Translations under genes and position numbers: made by a program
Assembly: GCA_021784755.1 (NCBI GenBank)
Contig: JAJYHM010000022.1
Coordinates: forward strand, 38,719 to 93,734
Origin: Pseudomonadota bacterium
GTDB lineage: Bacteria; Pseudomonadota; Gammaproteobacteria; Acidiferrobacterales; Acidiferrobacteraceae
Length of the DNA stretch: 55,016 bases
Direction of reading: 5' to 3'
Part shown: positions 22,765 through 32,939 of the stretch, one piece after another
Layout: each line of letters opens with the position of its first letter
Numbering within the stretch: position 1 is the stretch's first letter
Notes under the pieces: model-generated
The model's database searches: none
The model's input: only the letters and a program-made list of their open reading frames with translations
Told to the model about the DNA's origin: nothing

Positions 22765-24871
22765 GAAAGAGGATCTCCTGCTTGAGATCGGCACCGAGGA
22801 ACTCCCCCCCCGGGAACTCCTCACGCTGGGCGCGGCCTTGGGCGCGGGCCTATCCGCAGCGCTCATTGACAAGCGCCTGGCGACCACCGATAGCGCCGTG
22901 CAAACCTTCGCCGCCCCCCGCCGCATCGCGGCGCGCATAACGGCGATCGCCGCCCGCCAAGAAGCGCAGACCGTCGTCCGCAAGGGGCCCGCGCTCGCTG
23001 CGGCGTTCGAGAAGGACGGTTCACCGACCAAGGCGGCGCTCGGCTTCGCGCGCTCCCTGGGTATCGAAGTGTCCTCCCTGGAAACCCTGAACACCGAGCG
23101 CGGGGTGTTTCTCGGCTACCGCGAGCGGCAAAGAAGTCGCACCCTCACGGAGGTCTTGGGCGAAGTCCTACCTGGTGTCCTGCTGGCACTGCCCGCCGGA
23201 CGGCGCATGCGCTGGGGCGCGGGCGATGGCGAATTCGTGCGTCCGGTCCATTGGGTAGTGGCCCTGCAGGGCGCGCGCGTTCTGCGTATCCCAGTATTCG
23301 GGCTCGTAAGCGGCCGACGCTCACGGGGCCATAGGTTTCATGCGCCGCGTCCCCTCAATATCCCAACAGCCGGCGCCTACGAAAAGATCCTTGAGGACCA
23401 CGGACAGGTGGTCGCGGATTTCGGTGAGCGGCGGGACCGGATCCGCAGCCAGATCGAGCATCTGGCCATGACAGCAAACGCCCAGGCGATCGTGGACCCC
23501 GAGCTTCTGGACCTTGTCACGGCGCTCGTCGAATGGCCGCACGCCGTTCTCGGGGCCTTTGATGAAGCGTTTCTCGACGTGCCGCGCGAGGCACTGATCG
23601 CCGCCATGCAGGGTCACCAGAAATATTTCCCGCTCGAACGCGAGGGGCGGCTCTTGCCGCGCTTCATCACCGTCGCAAACATCGTGCCGAAGGACGACCA
23701 AGCGATACGCAAGGGCAACGAGCGGGTGCTCGTGGCCCGCTTCGCCGATGCCCGCTTCTTTTGGGACAGCGACCGCAAGAAGTCCCTCGAGGCCTATGCG
23801 CAGGGACTCTCCCAGGTGGCGTTCGAGAAGCGTCTCGGCAGTCTCGCGGACAAGGCATCGCGACTCGAGCGACTGGCGCGCGTCATCGGCTCGGAACTTG
23901 CCCTCGATCGCGAGCAGGCCGGGCGGGCCGCCGCACTGTGCAAAGCCGACCTCCTCACCGGCATGGTGGGCGAGTTTCCAGAGCTCCAGGGTGTCATGGG
24001 TGGACATTACGCGCTATGCCATGGGGAAGCGCCAGCAATCGCCCAGGCCATCGCCGAGCATTACAGGCCGCGCTTTTCGGGCGACGCCCTGCCCGCAAGC
24101 CCGCTCGGTCTGACGCTCGCCCTAACCGACAAGCTCGACACCCTCGTAGGCATCTTCGGGATCGGGCTGGGCCCCACCGGGGACAAGGACCCCTTCGCCC
24201 TGCGGCGCGCCGCCATAGGCATCCTGCGGCTTTTGGAGACCCTGGGCGAACATCATGGCGGCGACCTCGAGATCGCGCCGCTCATCGATAGGGCGCGCGC
24301 GCAATATCCCGAGGGCCTGCTCGCGCCGACGGCAACGGATGAGGTGCACCGCTTCCTCGCCGAACGCCTGCGCAACCTTTTGGAAAACAGGTTTTCACAA
24401 GACGTCGTGGCAGCGGCCTCAAGCGGAGGCCTGGTCCGCGTGTTTGACACGGTGCGCCGCGCCCAGGCGCTCGCCGCCTTTGCGCAAAGCGCGCACGCTG
24501 CCTCTCTGGCCGGCGCGCACAAGCGCATACGTAACATCCTGAAGCAAAACCGCGAACCCCTGGACGCCCAGACCCCGTGGGCCGGCGTCGAGGCCGCGGA
24601 CGCGCGCCTGGCCCGGGAAGTCGAGCGCTGCGAGAGAGCGACCGGTGAGCATATGCAGGCCGGCGACTATCAGGGCGCTCTCGAATCGCTGCGCGTGCTG
24701 CGGCCCGCAGTCGATGCCTTCTTCGAGGACGTGCTCGTCATGAGCGATGACGCGGAGACTCGCAAGGGCCGCTTGCGTCTTCTCACCCGTCTCGCCGCCT
24801 TGTTCGAGGCCGTGGGCGATCTGTCCTGTCTAAAAATTGCCGGAGAGCTGCGGTCAACTACCCCGCCCTAA
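22757..24871 (+). CDS. glyS: Glycyl-tRNA synthetase beta subunit
   Basis: 704 residues, near the usual 690. The N-terminus [16 protein letters not shown] and the blocks [49 protein letters not shown] and [15 protein letters not shown] are diagnostic. [20 protein letters not shown] holds the HD-like region, and a C-terminal helical anticodon-binding-like domain follows. It binds tRNA-Gly for the alpha subunit. No separate promoter is visible. Confidence 0.98.
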   Translation: MAKKEDLLLEIGTEELPPRELLTLGAALGAGLSAALIDKRLATTDSAVQTFAAPRRIAARITAIAARQEAQTVVRKGPALAAAFEKDGSPTKAALGFARSLGIEVSSLETLNTERGVFLGYRERQRSRTLTEVLGEVLPGVLLALPAGRRMRWGAGDGEFVRPVHWVVALQGARVLRIPVFGLVSGRRSRGHRFHAPRPLNIPTAGAYEKILEDHGQVVADFGERRDRIRSQIEHLAMTANAQAIVDPELLDLVTALVEWPHAVLGAFDEAFLDVPREALIAAMQGHQKYFPLEREGRLLPRFITVANIVPKDDQAIRKGNERVLVARFADARFFWDSDRKKSLEAYAQGLSQVAFEKRLGSLADKASRLERLARVIGSELALDREQAGRAAALCKADLLTGMVGEFPELQGVMGGHYALCHGEAPAIAQAIAEHYRPRFSGDALPASPLGLTLALTDKLDTLVGIFGIGLGPTGDKDPFALRRAAIGILRLLETLGEHHGGDLEIAPLIDRARAQYPEGLLAPTATDEVHRFLAERLRNLLENRFSQDVVAAASSGGLVRVFDTVRRAQALAAFAQSAHAASLAGAHKRIRNILKQNREPLDAQTPWAGVEAADARLAREVERCERATGEHMQAGDYQGALESLRVLRPAVDAFFEDVLVMSDDAETRKGRLRLLTRLAALFEAVGDLSCLKIAGELRSTTPP

Positions 24872-24876
24872 CAGGC

Positions 24877-25140
24877 CATAGGTCATGCCCCCACGAAACG
24901 GGGGTTGTCCACGGTCCACCATGTACGGCCGGCAATGACGGCGGAGCTTGCAGGGAGGCAATGCAAGCGCGGTTGACCAGGATAGGGCAGTCCATCGTGG
25001 CTCCGTGACACAGAGGTCGCTCATGGCCGCTACGGGCCACCGGGACGCACCGGCGAATGCTTCCTCAGTTCGCCGCTCTGCAAGGGGGGATCACCTTGCA
25101 GGCCGTGGACAACCCCCGTTTCGTGGGGGCATGACCTATG
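24877..25140. repeat. 264-bp segment bounded by a perfect 38-bp inverted repeat
   Basis: Bases 24877-24914 and 25103-25140 are exact reverse complements over all 38 positions. Each arm contains an inner hairpin CCCCC-acgaaac-GGGGG. The 188-base interior has no open frame of note and includes another small palindrome (GCTTGCA/TGCAAGC). No target-site duplication is visible at the outer ends. A MITE-like element, a structured RNA or a cruciform are all possible. The left arm starts 6 bases after the glyS stop and could double as its terminator. Confidence 0.85.
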
Positions 25141-25397
25141 CTGGCGCATAGGGTAAACGCGGAAGGTCCCCGCCGCCATCGCAAGACGGGGGCCGTTGTG
25201 TGATAGTCCCGAGGGGAGCGAGGTGCGAGCCTCTGTCACAAGGCCCTTACGGGCTGGCAGCCGGGAATGGGCCCTATGGCCCACAATGAGACCGGCATTG
25301 ACTTAACCGGAGGCGGTGGTAAACCGTCTCCTATTGCCGGCCGCATGGCCGGTTACCTCCCCGGCCTGATGGGCCATACGGCCCGCAATGACGCCGG
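24921..25397. repeat. Cluster of REP-like extragenic palindromes
   Basis: The unit ATGGGCC-4-GGCCC-NCAATGANNCCGG occurs at 25267-25295 and 25369-25397, with a shorter relative at 24921-24944 and an inverted relative around 25330-25352 (CCGGCCGCATGGCCGG). Between them lies another hairpin, GGAGGCGGT/ACCGTCTCC near 25310-25331. The whole gap from glyS to the next gene (24872-25415) has no gene I can support. Confidence 0.65.
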
Positions 25398-25415
25398 GGT
25401 ATCACGGAGACACTG

Positions 25416-25757
25416 ATGAACGATACCGATCAGAACTCCTTCGCCGCCATGCGCGACGCCGTCCAGCGCTTTCATGACAAACACGACTTCAAGAACCGGG
25501 GTGGCGAGGAGCTCGCCTATCGAGTGGCGCTCATGGCCGAGGAACTAGGCGAGATCTCGGCCTGCGTCACCAAGGGTAAGCCGCGGGAGGCGCTGGCCGA
25601 GGAATGTGCCGACCTGCTGATCCTCCTGATCGGCACGGCGATTGCCGCGGACTTCCCGCTAGAACGCGCCTTCTGGGATAAAATGGACGCGATCATGAAG
25701 CGCTCGGCGCGGATGGTCAGCGGTCGTATACGCGTATCCGAATTCCGGGACTCCTAA
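25416..25757 (+). CDS. MazG-like nucleotide pyrophosphohydrolase
   Basis: 113 residues, all-alpha. The metal-binding pattern is EELGEI (residues about 42-47) and EECADLL (about 62-68), the E-x-x-E...E-x-x-D signature of MazG-type NTP pyrophosphatases. FHDKHDF and KGKPREAL are also typical. Such enzymes hydrolyse non-canonical or surplus NTPs to NMP and PPi. CACGGAG precedes the ATG. It starts a tightly packed plus-strand run with gmhB, plsC and queH. The substrate cannot be predicted. Confidence 0.85.
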   Translation: MNDTDQNSFAAMRDAVQRFHDKHDFKNRGGEELAYRVALMAEELGEISACVTKGKPREALAEECADLLILLIGTAIAADFPLERAFWDKMDAIMKRSARMVSGRIRVSEFRDS

Positions 25758-25758
25758 A

Positions 25759-26316
25759 ATGCGCCTTGTCATCCTCGACCGCGACGGTGTCATAAACGAA
25801 GACTCGGACCACTACATCAAGACGCCGGACGAGTGGCGCCCGATACCAGGAAGCCTCGAAGCGATCGCGCGCCTCACGCACGCCGGCATCCAGGTCGTGG
25901 TGGCCACCAACCAGTCCGGCATCGCGCGCGGCCTCTTCAATGTCGATATGCTTGGGCGAATCCACAATCGTATGCTCGACGAGGTCCACCACCGGGGCGG
26001 CGAAATCGAGGCGATCTTCTTTTGCCCCCACGGCCCCAAAGACGCCTGTGGCTGCCGCAAACCCTTGCCCGGCCTCTTTCACGACATCGCGGCGCGCTTC
26101 AAGACCAGTTTAAACGGCACCTACGCAGTCGGCGACAGCCTGCGCGACATCGAGGCGGCGCGGGCGGTGCAGGCCCTCCCTGTGCTCGTGCGCAGCGGCA
26201 AGGGGGCACGCATGGTCGCTCATGGCGGCACGGGGCTCGACGGGGTGCCGATCTATGATGACCTCGCCGCGTTCTGTGAGGCGCTGCTCTCCGGTTCGAT
26301 AGGCCCCAGCACGTGA
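25759..26316 (+). CDS. gmhB: D-glycero-beta-D-manno-heptose 1,7-bisphosphate 7-phosphatase
   Basis: 185 residues of the HAD family. The nucleophile motif is LDRDGVIN at the N-terminus, then VVATNQSGIARGLF, the zinc-binding loop CPHGPKDACGCRKPLPGLF near residues 92-110, and YAVGDSLRDIEAA. The zinc loop is specific for GmhB among HAD phosphatases. It makes the heptose precursor for the LPS inner core. It begins one base after the preceding stop and overlaps plsC by four bases. Confidence 0.95.
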   Translation: MRLVILDRDGVINEDSDHYIKTPDEWRPIPGSLEAIARLTHAGIQVVVATNQSGIARGLFNVDMLGRIHNRMLDEVHHRGGEIEAIFFCPHGPKDACGCRKPLPGLFHDIAARFKTSLNGTYAVGDSLRDIEAARAVQALPVLVRSGKGARMVAHGGTGLDGVPIYDDLAAFCEALLSGSIGPST

Positions 26317-27068
26317 TAAAACATCTGCGCGCGGCGGCCTTCCAGGTCGGATTTGTGCTATCGATCGCCGTTTGGGCGCCCGTCGTGCTCGCGCTCTTCT
26401 GGCTGCGACCCATACCGCGCTACCGGGTCATCAGTCAGTGGGGTCGATTCAATGTATGGTGGCTCAAGCTCACCTGCGGACTGTCCTATGAAGTCGAGGG
26501 GCGGGAAAATATCCCGGCCGCGCCCTGTGTCATTCTCGCCAAACACCAGTCGACATGGGAGACCCTGGCGTTTCAGTGGATCTTCCCACCGCATGTATGG
26601 GTACTCAAAAGGGAGCTCCTCTGGATCCCCCTGCTCGGCTGGGGGATGGCCTTGAGCGAGCCCATAGCGATCGCCCGCGAAAAGCGCCGCAAGGCCATCG
26701 ACCAGGTCATACAGGGGGGGCGCAAGCGCCTCGCGCAGGGACGCCACATCATCATCTTTCCTGAGGGGACGCGGGTGCCGGCCGGGGATCATGGACGATT
26801 CAAGCTGGGTGGCGCGCGGCTCGCGCTCGCGGCCGGCTGCCCGGTGCTCCCTGTGGCGCACAATGCCGGCTGTTTCTGGCCTCGTCGCGTCTTCGTCAAG
26901 GAGCCGGGCGTAATCAAGGTCGTGATCGGCGAACCCATTTCACCGCAGGGCCTGGACGCGGCGGCCCTCACCGCCCGCATCGAGGACTGGATCCGGACGA
27001 CCACGGAGGCCCTTGAAAAGGCGGAGGGGCTGCCATCGAAGAAGGCAACCGATAAAATGGCGCCATGA
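26313..27068 (+). CDS. plsC: 1-acyl-sn-glycerol-3-phosphate acyltransferase
   Basis: 251 residues starting at a GTG that shares GTGA with the gmhB stop. One N-terminal membrane segment is followed by the acyltransferase motifs KHQSTWET (the histidine of motif I, with Glu in place of the usual Asp), [12 protein letters not shown] (motif III) and [10 protein letters not shown] (motif IV). It adds the second acyl chain to lysophosphatidic acid at the inner membrane. The HX4E variant is common in the PlsC type found next to gmhB and is probably active. Confidence 0.92.
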   Translation: MIKHLRAAAFQVGFVLSIAVWAPVVLALFWLRPIPRYRVISQWGRFNVWWLKLTCGLSYEVEGRENIPAAPCVILAKHQSTWETLAFQWIFPPHVWVLKRELLWIPLLGWGMALSEPIAIAREKRRKAIDQVIQGGRKRLAQGRHIIIFPEGTRVPAGDHGRFKLGGARLALAAGCPVLPVAHNAGCFWPRRVFVKEPGVIKVVIGEPISPQGLDAAALTARIEDWIRTTTEALEKAEGLPSKKATDKMAP

Positions 27069-27718
27069 ACGATGAACGCCCCCTGCTCGCTCCGCCCGCC
27101 CATGACCGGCGCATCCTCCTGCACTCCTGTTGCGCGCCGTGCGCCGCCGACGTCATGCAAGAGATGCAGCGATCGGAGATCGACTTTGAAGTCTTGTTCT
27201 ATAACCCCAACATCCATCCCCTGAAGGAGTATGAGCTGCGCAAGACCGAGAACAAGCGCTACGCTGACCGGCTGCGCGTGCCGTTCGTGGACCTCGACTA
27301 CGACAAAGATGATTGGTTTGCGCGCGTGAAGGGTCTGGAAAACGAGCCCGAGCGCGGCGCGCGTTGCACACTGTGTTTCGATATGCGCTTCGAGCGCTCG
27401 GCCCTTTATGCCGTCGAGCACGGCTTCAAAGTCTTTACGAGTTCGCTTGGCATATCGCGCTGGAAGGACATGGATCAGATCAATGCTTGCGGCGAACGTG
27501 CGGCGCAACGCTACCCGGACTTGAGTTACTGGACCTTCAATTGGCGCAAGGGCGGCGGAAGCCAACGCATGATCCAGATCTCCAAGGAACAACGTTTCTA
27601 TCAGCAGGAATACTGCGGCTGCGTCTATTCCTTACGTGACACGAACCGCGCACGGGGCGCACGCGGATACGCCAAAATCCGCTTCGGCGAGCGCTTCTAT
27701 GGCGACGATCAGAGCTAG
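27065..27718 (+). CDS. queH: Epoxyqueuosine reductase QueH
   Basis: 217 residues. Conserved cysteine sites are [13 protein letters not shown] near residue 18, RCTLCFDMR near 100 and QEYCGCVYS near 182, with [16 protein letters not shown] and [11 protein letters not shown] between. This is the QueH (formerly DUF208) pattern, which binds a 4Fe-4S cluster and a second iron. It performs the last step of queuosine synthesis in tRNA, replacing QueG. It shares ATGA with plsC and overlaps the convergent rsmA end by four bases. Confidence 0.93.
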   Translation: MNDERPLLAPPAHDRRILLHSCCAPCAADVMQEMQRSEIDFEVLFYNPNIHPLKEYELRKTENKRYADRLRVPFVDLDYDKDDWFARVKGLENEPERGARCTLCFDMRFERSALYAVEHGFKVFTSSLGISRWKDMDQINACGERAAQRYPDLSYWTFNWRKGGGSQRMIQISKEQRFYQQEYCGCVYSLRDTNRARGARGYAKIRFGERFYGDDQS

Positions 27719-28482
27719 AGGCGCTCGCGCGCATACGCGGCCAGCGCCGCAAACTCAGCGACCGTCAAGGTCTCGGCGCGTCGCATAGGGTCAATGCCCA
27801 ACACAGGCCAATCCTCGCCTTGGAAATAACTTCGCAACGACTGGCGGAGCATCTTGCGCCGTTGCGAAAAGGCGCAAGCGACGATCGCCGCGAAAAGGGC
27901 CGTGTCCGTCGCCGGGATGTGCGAGGCGTGGGGCCGCAGGGCCACGAGCCGCGACTCGACCGCAGGCGGTGGCACGAAGGCCTCTGCCGCGACCGTGAAA
28001 AGCGGCGTGACCTCGCAACGCGCCTGCACCATCACGGAGAGTCTTCCATAGTCACGCCCGCCAGGTGGGGCCGCCAGGCGGTCGACCACCTCCTTTTGCA
28101 GCAGGAATACCATGCTCGCGATACAGGGCTGATCGAGAAAATGGAAAATGAGCGGGCTCGAGATGTTGTAGGGGAGGTTGCCCACCACGCGCAGACGGCC
28201 CGGCACGAGATCGCAAAGCGCTAAGCGCAAGGCATCGGCTTCGTGCACAACCACGCGGTCCGGGGCGAAGCGTCGCTTCAAGCCCACGATCAGGTCGCGA
28301 TCGATTTCGACCACATGCAGACTCTCAAGGCGGTCCAGCAAATGGGCCGTGAGGGCACCATCGCCCGGACCGATCTCGACTGTGTGCTCGCCTGGGGCCT
28401 GTGCGCAGTTCTGGGCTATATGCGCGAGCACAAAGGTGTCGCGCAGGAAGTGCTGGCCGAACCGCTTCTTAAGCGCGGGCAC
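27715..28482 (-). CDS. rsmA: 16S rRNA (adenine1518-N6/adenine1519-N6)-dimethyltransferase
   Basis: 255 residues. The start [11 protein letters not shown], the SAM-binding loop [12 protein letters not shown], and the catalytic [15 protein letters not shown] near residue 102 are diagnostic of RsmA/KsgA. It dimethylates two adenines in helix 45 of 16S rRNA in late assembly of the small subunit. The start overlaps pdxA by 14 bases. The order lptD-surA-pdxA-rsmA is the classic gammaproteobacterial one. Confidence 0.97.
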   Translation of the reverse strand: MPALKKRFGQHFLRDTFVLAHIAQNCAQAPGEHTVEIGPGDGALTAHLLDRLESLHVVEIDRDLIVGLKRRFAPDRVVVHEADALRLALCDLVPGRLRVVGNLPYNISSPLIFHFLDQPCIASMVFLLQKEVVDRLAAPPGGRDYGRLSVMVQARCEVTPLFTVAAEAFVPPPAVESRLVALRPHASHIPATDTALFAAIVACAFSQRRKMLRQSLRSYFQGEDWPVLGIDPMRRAETLTVAEFAALAAYARERL

Positions 28483-29458
28483 GGATGCTCGCCAAGGTCT
28501 GTGCCAGCGCCATGGCGGCCACCATGCTGCCGGGATCTATCAACCCGGTGCCGGCGCGGTCGAGTGCGGTCCCGTGGTCGACCGAGGTCCTGGGGAAGGG
28601 CAAACCGAGGGTGACGTTCACCCCCTCCCCAAAGCCTTGCGCCTTCAGCACCGGCAGCCCCTGATCGTGGTACATGGCAAGCACGGCATGCCAGTCCGCA
28701 AGGCGTTCGCGCACAAATGCGGTATCGGCGGATAACGGGCCTTGGGCCTGGATCCCACGGGCGCGCGCCCGCGCCACGGCCGGCGCTATGACATCGATCT
28801 CCTCGCGACCCAAATGGCCGCCCTCGCCCGCGTGCGGGTTCAGACCCAACACCGCGATACGAGGGTTCGCAAACCCGAAATCCCGCTTGAGGTCCGCATC
28901 CAGGATCGCGAGCGCCGCGTCGAGGCGTTCCGCGGTGACGGCCCCCGGTACGCTGGCAAGTGGCAGGTGGGTCGTAAGCAGGGCCACACGCAAAGAACCT
29001 GCGACCAGCATCATGACCACCTCGGCCACACCAGCCTCGCGCGCCAGGAATTCCGTGTGGCCCGTAAAGGCATGGCCTGCCTCGTTGATCACACCTTTAT
29101 GCACGGGCCCCGTGACGAGCGCCGCGAACTCGCCCTCGAGGCAGCCGCGCGTCGCACGCTCAAGACAGGACAGGACATATTCAGCGTTGGCCGGATCCAG
29201 GATTCCGGGTCTCACGTGCTGACCGAGCGCAACCGGTAAAACCGAGAGCCCGCGCACCCCGGGGGCGTAACGCGGCCAAGACCGCGCGCGACCGCGCAAC
29301 TTTGCCCGCTCGTCCAGCAGATCCGGATCCGCCACACACACCCAATCCGCCGCCTCGTCGAAATCGAGCAGAGCCATGAGGTCGGGCCCGATCCCCGCCG
29401 GCTCTCCCGGCGTGATGGCGATGACCGGACGCTTAGGCTCGGCTCGGGTAACGGACAT
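28469..29458 (-). CDS. pdxA: 4-hydroxythreonine-4-phosphate dehydrogenase
   Basis: 329 residues from the ATG; a GTG four codons upstream (29470) is also possible. Family blocks are PVIAITPGEPAGIGPDL at the N-terminus, FAALVTGPVHKGVINEAG, TGHTEFLA, LGLNPHAGEGGHLG and GLPFPRTSVDHGTALD. The histidines in the last blocks bind the divalent metal. It acts in the DXP-dependent route to pyridoxal phosphate. It overlaps the end of surA by 26 bases and rsmA by 14. Confidence 0.96.
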   Translation of the reverse strand: MSVTRAEPKRPVIAITPGEPAGIGPDLMALLDFDEAADWVCVADPDLLDERAKLRGRARSWPRYAPGVRGLSVLPVALGQHVRPGILDPANAEYVLSCLERATRGCLEGEFAALVTGPVHKGVINEAGHAFTGHTEFLAREAGVAEVVMMLVAGSLRVALLTTHLPLASVPGAVTAERLDAALAILDADLKRDFGFANPRIAVLGLNPHAGEGGHLGREEIDVIAPAVARARARGIQAQGPLSADTAFVRERLADWHAVLAMYHDQGLPVLKAQGFGEGVNVTLGLPFPRTSVDHGTALDRAGTGLIDPGSMVAAMALAQTLASIRARA

Positions 29459-30674
29459 AGGCGTCGTCACGCAAGGTCTGCAGCCAACGCACGTAAAGCG
29501 CGTTACCCTTGCGCATGCGCAGCAGTCGGCGCGCCTCGCTACGCGTCATCCCGGCCCGCACGCGCCGCGCCGTCACCTCGATCAGGGTCTGACCCTGCGC
29601 GGTGGCGAACGGGCCGCCGACCGTATGCAGAGGCAAGTGTTTGACCGCCGCGGCAAGACCCGGCGGCAGAGAGGCTACACTCACCCAGCCGAGCGAGCCC
29701 CCCCGCACGGCGGCGCTGCCCTGCGAATACGCGCGGGCCAGGCTCGCGAAATCAGCGCCTCGCGCAAGGCGCGCCTTCAGAGCCTTCAGTTTTTCGCGCA
29801 CCATGGTAGCCGACATCTGCCGCGACGGACGCAAGACGATCTCACGCACGCGGGCCTGTTCCTGCGCGGGCCCCTTCACCCCGGCGCGCTTACCCTTCAG
29901 CTTTACGAGATAATAGGCGCCGTGCCCCGATACCAAGCGCACATCGCCGGTCGTCATGGCGCGCAGGGGTTCCAGGAAGCTCCGAGGCAGGCGCGACGCC
30001 GTGCGCCACCCCATCTCCCCACCCTCCAGGGCGTGCGGATCCTGGGAATAGGCTATGGCGGCCTGACTGAAGGGCTCGCCCCCCTGCACCTTCGCCAAGA
30101 TCTTGCGGGCGCGCGCCTCTACCGCGCGCCGTTGTGCGGCATCCGCGGCAGCCGGAAGCTGCAGCGTGATCTCGGCCACACGATAGCGCGTCCCATTGGC
30201 GGCGCGTGTCTCTGCCAGAAAGCGGTCGACCGCGCGGCGCGTGATGACGACCGACTGGCTTATACGACGCATGACGAGCTCACGGATGGTGAGTTCGGTG
30301 CGCAACCGACGCCGGAAGTCCGCCCGCGTAAAGCCCTCGGACGCAACCGCTTGCTGAAATTCCGGCACGGTCATGTGGTTGTGAGCGGCAAGCTGCACCA
30401 AGGCATGCTTCAACTGGGTAGCGCTCACACGGATGCCGATATTATGCGCATACTGGAGCTCAAGGCGCTGCATAACCATTTGGCTCAAGACCTTCCTCGC
30501 CAGGAGATGCCGCGGGGGCACGGCGACCCCGTGCGCCGCTAGTCGCTTCAAGAGCATGGAGACGCGCTTGTCTAGCTCTTTTTGAGTGATGACCTCGTTA
30601 TTCACGACGGCGACGATCTTGTCGATCGTCACCGGATGGATCGCGGCCGAGGCCTGCGGGAGTGCGGCGGACAT
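29433..30674 (-). CDS. surA: Periplasmic chaperone/peptidyl-prolyl isomerase SurA, signal peptide apparently incomplete
   Basis: 413 residues. The N-terminal chaperone region (IDKIVAVVNNEVITQKELDK) and two parvulin domains (from VAEITLQLP near residue 165 and VREIVLRPS near 275) match SurA. It escorts outer-membrane proteins such as LptD in the periplasm. The N-terminus is MSAALPQASAAIHPV, which looks like only the end of a signal peptide, without a basic start or hydrophobic core. An in-frame TGA lies four codons upstream, and lptD ends 18 bases before the ATG. The GAGGAG site confirms the start. So export is unexplained: either a non-standard signal, or a mutation or sequence error upstream. 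Confidence 0.93.
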   Translation of the reverse strand: MSAALPQASAAIHPVTIDKIVAVVNNEVITQKELDKRVSMLLKRLAAHGVAVPPRHLLARKVLSQMVMQRLELQYAHNIGIRVSATQLKHALVQLAAHNHMTVPEFQQAVASEGFTRADFRRRLRTELTIRELVMRRISQSVVITRRAVDRFLAETRAANGTRYRVAEITLQLPAAADAAQRRAVEARARKILAKVQGGEPFSQAAIAYSQDPHALEGGEMGWRTASRLPRSFLEPLRAMTTGDVRLVSGHGAYYLVKLKGKRAGVKGPAQEQARVREIVLRPSRQMSATMVREKLKALKARLARGADFASLARAYSQGSAAVRGGSLGWVSVASLPPGLAAAVKHLPLHTVGGPFATAQGQTLIEVTARRVRAGMTRSEARRLLRMRKGNALYVRWLQTLRDDAYVRYPSRA

Positions 30675-30692
30675 ACGATTATCTCCTCACGT

Positions 30693-32849
30693 TCAAGAAC
30701 CGAGCATGAAGCCATGTTGGCTGAGCGGTACGACGGGCGCAGACCCGAGCGCCCCCAAACCGTTCAACGTGAACTCGAACATGGCGGTCGTGAATTGGCT
30801 GTTATTCAGACCGAGGGTCCTACCCACGTAAAACCCCATCCCCCAGCAGCAGCTATTGTATTGGATACCGAGATAGGACTCCAAACTTGCCGACTGCATG
30901 AGCGAATAGCTGGTCTCTGCCAGAGTCGTCCAGCGCCGAAACAAGGGCCACTGGATCGAGAGATCCACCTGCTCCTGTACCCCGCGAATAAACCTATGGC
31001 CTACCGTCACGATAGCATTGGGCTTGGGGTGGTACTCAACATAAGCATCCCCTTCGTCGGTCTGGTCGTTCCTGGGGTTCCAGGCGAGCGACCCGCGTAG
31101 ATACCATTGCGAGCTCAGACGCGCGTAGGCCTCGGCTGCCAGGTCGGACGTACGATTGAGAACGCGCGTCTGGTAATTCGCGTAAATCGAGGGCTTGTGG
31201 AAGTAATAGATCTCGCCGACACTCGCGCGCAAGCGTTCGCGACCCGCGGAGGAATAGAGCCGTGTTGTGAGGGCGGCGGTCACCTGGTTGGCATCGACCT
31301 GTTGATCGGGGCCAAAGAAACTGTTGGTGCGGAACAAATCGGTGTAATTGAAAGGCGCGGGTGCCGTGTCAAAAAGGGGGATTCCCTGCTGGTTCCGGTA
31401 GGGGACGTATAGATATGAGAGTTCGGGCTCTAGGGTCTGGCGCCCGCCATTTGAAAGCGCCCGCTCAAAGTTCAGGCCATCGGTCAGGTGCGCGATCGGG
31501 GTGGTCCGACGAATCGTCGGCTGACCCGCTATCCAATAATCGGTCTCGCGAACAGCAAGCTTCGGGTCGATGAAGCCGGCCGGCCAACGCCAGGGATAGC
31601 TCACCGTCGGGACGAGATCGACACGCTTGGCCGGCACCGCCCCGCCGCCCACGAAGCGCACCGCGCTCGCCTTCAGGCCGTAGTGCAATCGATCAGGCTT
31701 GTCGCTGGCGCGGGCGCGCAACAAGAGCGCCGGCAGCTCTTCGTAGAGCGGGTAGGCGCCCCCGACACTCGTGTCTAAAAGCTGATAGGACGACCCGCCC
31801 AGACGCAAACGCAGACGGCGCCCCGAGTAGCCGACCTGCCCCAGCTGCGGCAGGTCGACCTGACTTTGGAGGGCGAAATTCGCGCTGAAATCCGTATAGA
31901 ACGCCGGATCGGAGACGCGATTGTAATTGACGTTCGCCCACCAATAGGGATTGAAGACCTGGTTGTGGGTGATAGCCAAGGCGTAGCGGCGGCGACCTGT
32001 GACGCGATCCGCGGGGATATAGTCGATGCGGTCCGAGCCGCTGTAACTCCGCCCCAGGTAACGGAAATGATTACGCAACAAGAGGCCGCGGCGGGCCAGA
32101 ATCTCGGGCGTGGTGATCAAGTCGTAATTGGGTGCGAGATTCCAGTAGTAGGGAACCGAGAGCATGATCCCCGAGGTGCTTGAGGTCCCGTAACGTGGGG
32201 GCAGGAAGCCCGACTTGCGCTTGGATGATATCGGGAAGCTCAGGTAGGGCCAGTAGAAGATCGGCACGCCCTTGAAAACCACCCGCGCGTCGGTCGCAAT
32301 ACCCACATCCTTGGTGTAATTCAGGTGCAGACGGTCGGCGTGGATGTACCAGACCTTCGTGCCCTTCGGGCACATGGTGTAGCGCGTATCCTTGATGTCG
32401 GACTTGTGGCGACTGCGCAAGATGACCATGACCGCCTGCCCGCGCGCATTGCTATGGGGGAGAATGAAGTGGACACCACGGGCGACGCCCCGGTGAGTGG
32501 TGCGATTCATATGCAGATAATGCGCCCGCAGCTCGCCGCCCTGGGCGCCAGTCACGCGCACGTCACCCAAAGCCGTGAAGGCATTGGTCCTGCGGTTGAA
32601 TCGAATGCGCCGGGCGCGCACGGTCTCCGACCCATAGGTGAGGACCACATGACCGCTGAAGACGGTCACGCCATCGCGAAAGGCACGGGCCTTGTCCGCC
32701 AGGACATGGGCGATTTTGTGGCTACCGTGGCCGGCGACGAAAGGGGCCGGCCGGGCGGCAGGCGGGGGACATGCGGCGCTCGCGCTGAAAGCACACAAGA
32801 GCGACAGCAGGAGCCCCGTCGAAGTGCGCGCGGCAACGGTGCGGGGCAT
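30693..32849 (-). CDS. lptD: LPS assembly outer-membrane protein LptD
   Basis: 718 residues from the ATG that begins a clear signal peptide (MPRTVAARTSTGLLLSLLCA, cleaved after SASA). A longer TTG start is unlikely. The N-terminal OstA-like jellyroll (AFRDGVTVFSGHVVLTYG) is followed by a 26-strand-type barrel with GFLPPRYGTSSTSGIML. Four cysteines fit the E. coli disulfides: C27, the cysteine of YTMCPKGT, and the adjacent pair in NSCCWGMG. It inserts LPS into the outer leaflet with LptE, which is not in the window. It diverges from amgK and leads the surA-pdxA-rsmA operon. Confidence 0.96.
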   Translation of the reverse strand: MPRTVAARTSTGLLLSLLCAFSASAACPPPAARPAPFVAGHGSHKIAHVLADKARAFRDGVTVFSGHVVLTYGSETVRARRIRFNRRTNAFTALGDVRVTGAQGGELRAHYLHMNRTTHRGVARGVHFILPHSNARGQAVMVILRSRHKSDIKDTRYTMCPKGTKVWYIHADRLHLNYTKDVGIATDARVVFKGVPIFYWPYLSFPISSKRKSGFLPPRYGTSSTSGIMLSVPYYWNLAPNYDLITTPEILARRGLLLRNHFRYLGRSYSGSDRIDYIPADRVTGRRRYALAITHNQVFNPYWWANVNYNRVSDPAFYTDFSANFALQSQVDLPQLGQVGYSGRRLRLRLGGSSYQLLDTSVGGAYPLYEELPALLLRARASDKPDRLHYGLKASAVRFVGGGAVPAKRVDLVPTVSYPWRWPAGFIDPKLAVRETDYWIAGQPTIRRTTPIAHLTDGLNFERALSNGGRQTLEPELSYLYVPYRNQQGIPLFDTAPAPFNYTDLFRTNSFFGPDQQVDANQVTAALTTRLYSSAGRERLRASVGEIYYFHKPSIYANYQTRVLNRTSDLAAEAYARLSSQWYLRGSLAWNPRNDQTDEGDAYVEYHPKPNAIVTVGHRFIRGVQEQVDLSIQWPLFRRWTTLAETSYSLMQSASLESYLGIQYNSCCWGMGFYVGRTLGLNNSQFTTAMFEFTLNGLGALGSAPVVPLSQHGFMLGS

Positions 32850-32939
32850 CGGGGTATAGTCAAGTGTCAGCCGGGGGCTAAAATCGCATACAATCGCCTG
32901 CCTAGGCAAGGGCTCGCTTGAACGAAGGGGAAAATTGCT

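Noticed and set aside
24877-25140. CRISPR or integron attC reading of the palindromic region
   Set aside because: There are no regularly spaced direct repeats with spacers, and no integrase or cas gene in the window.
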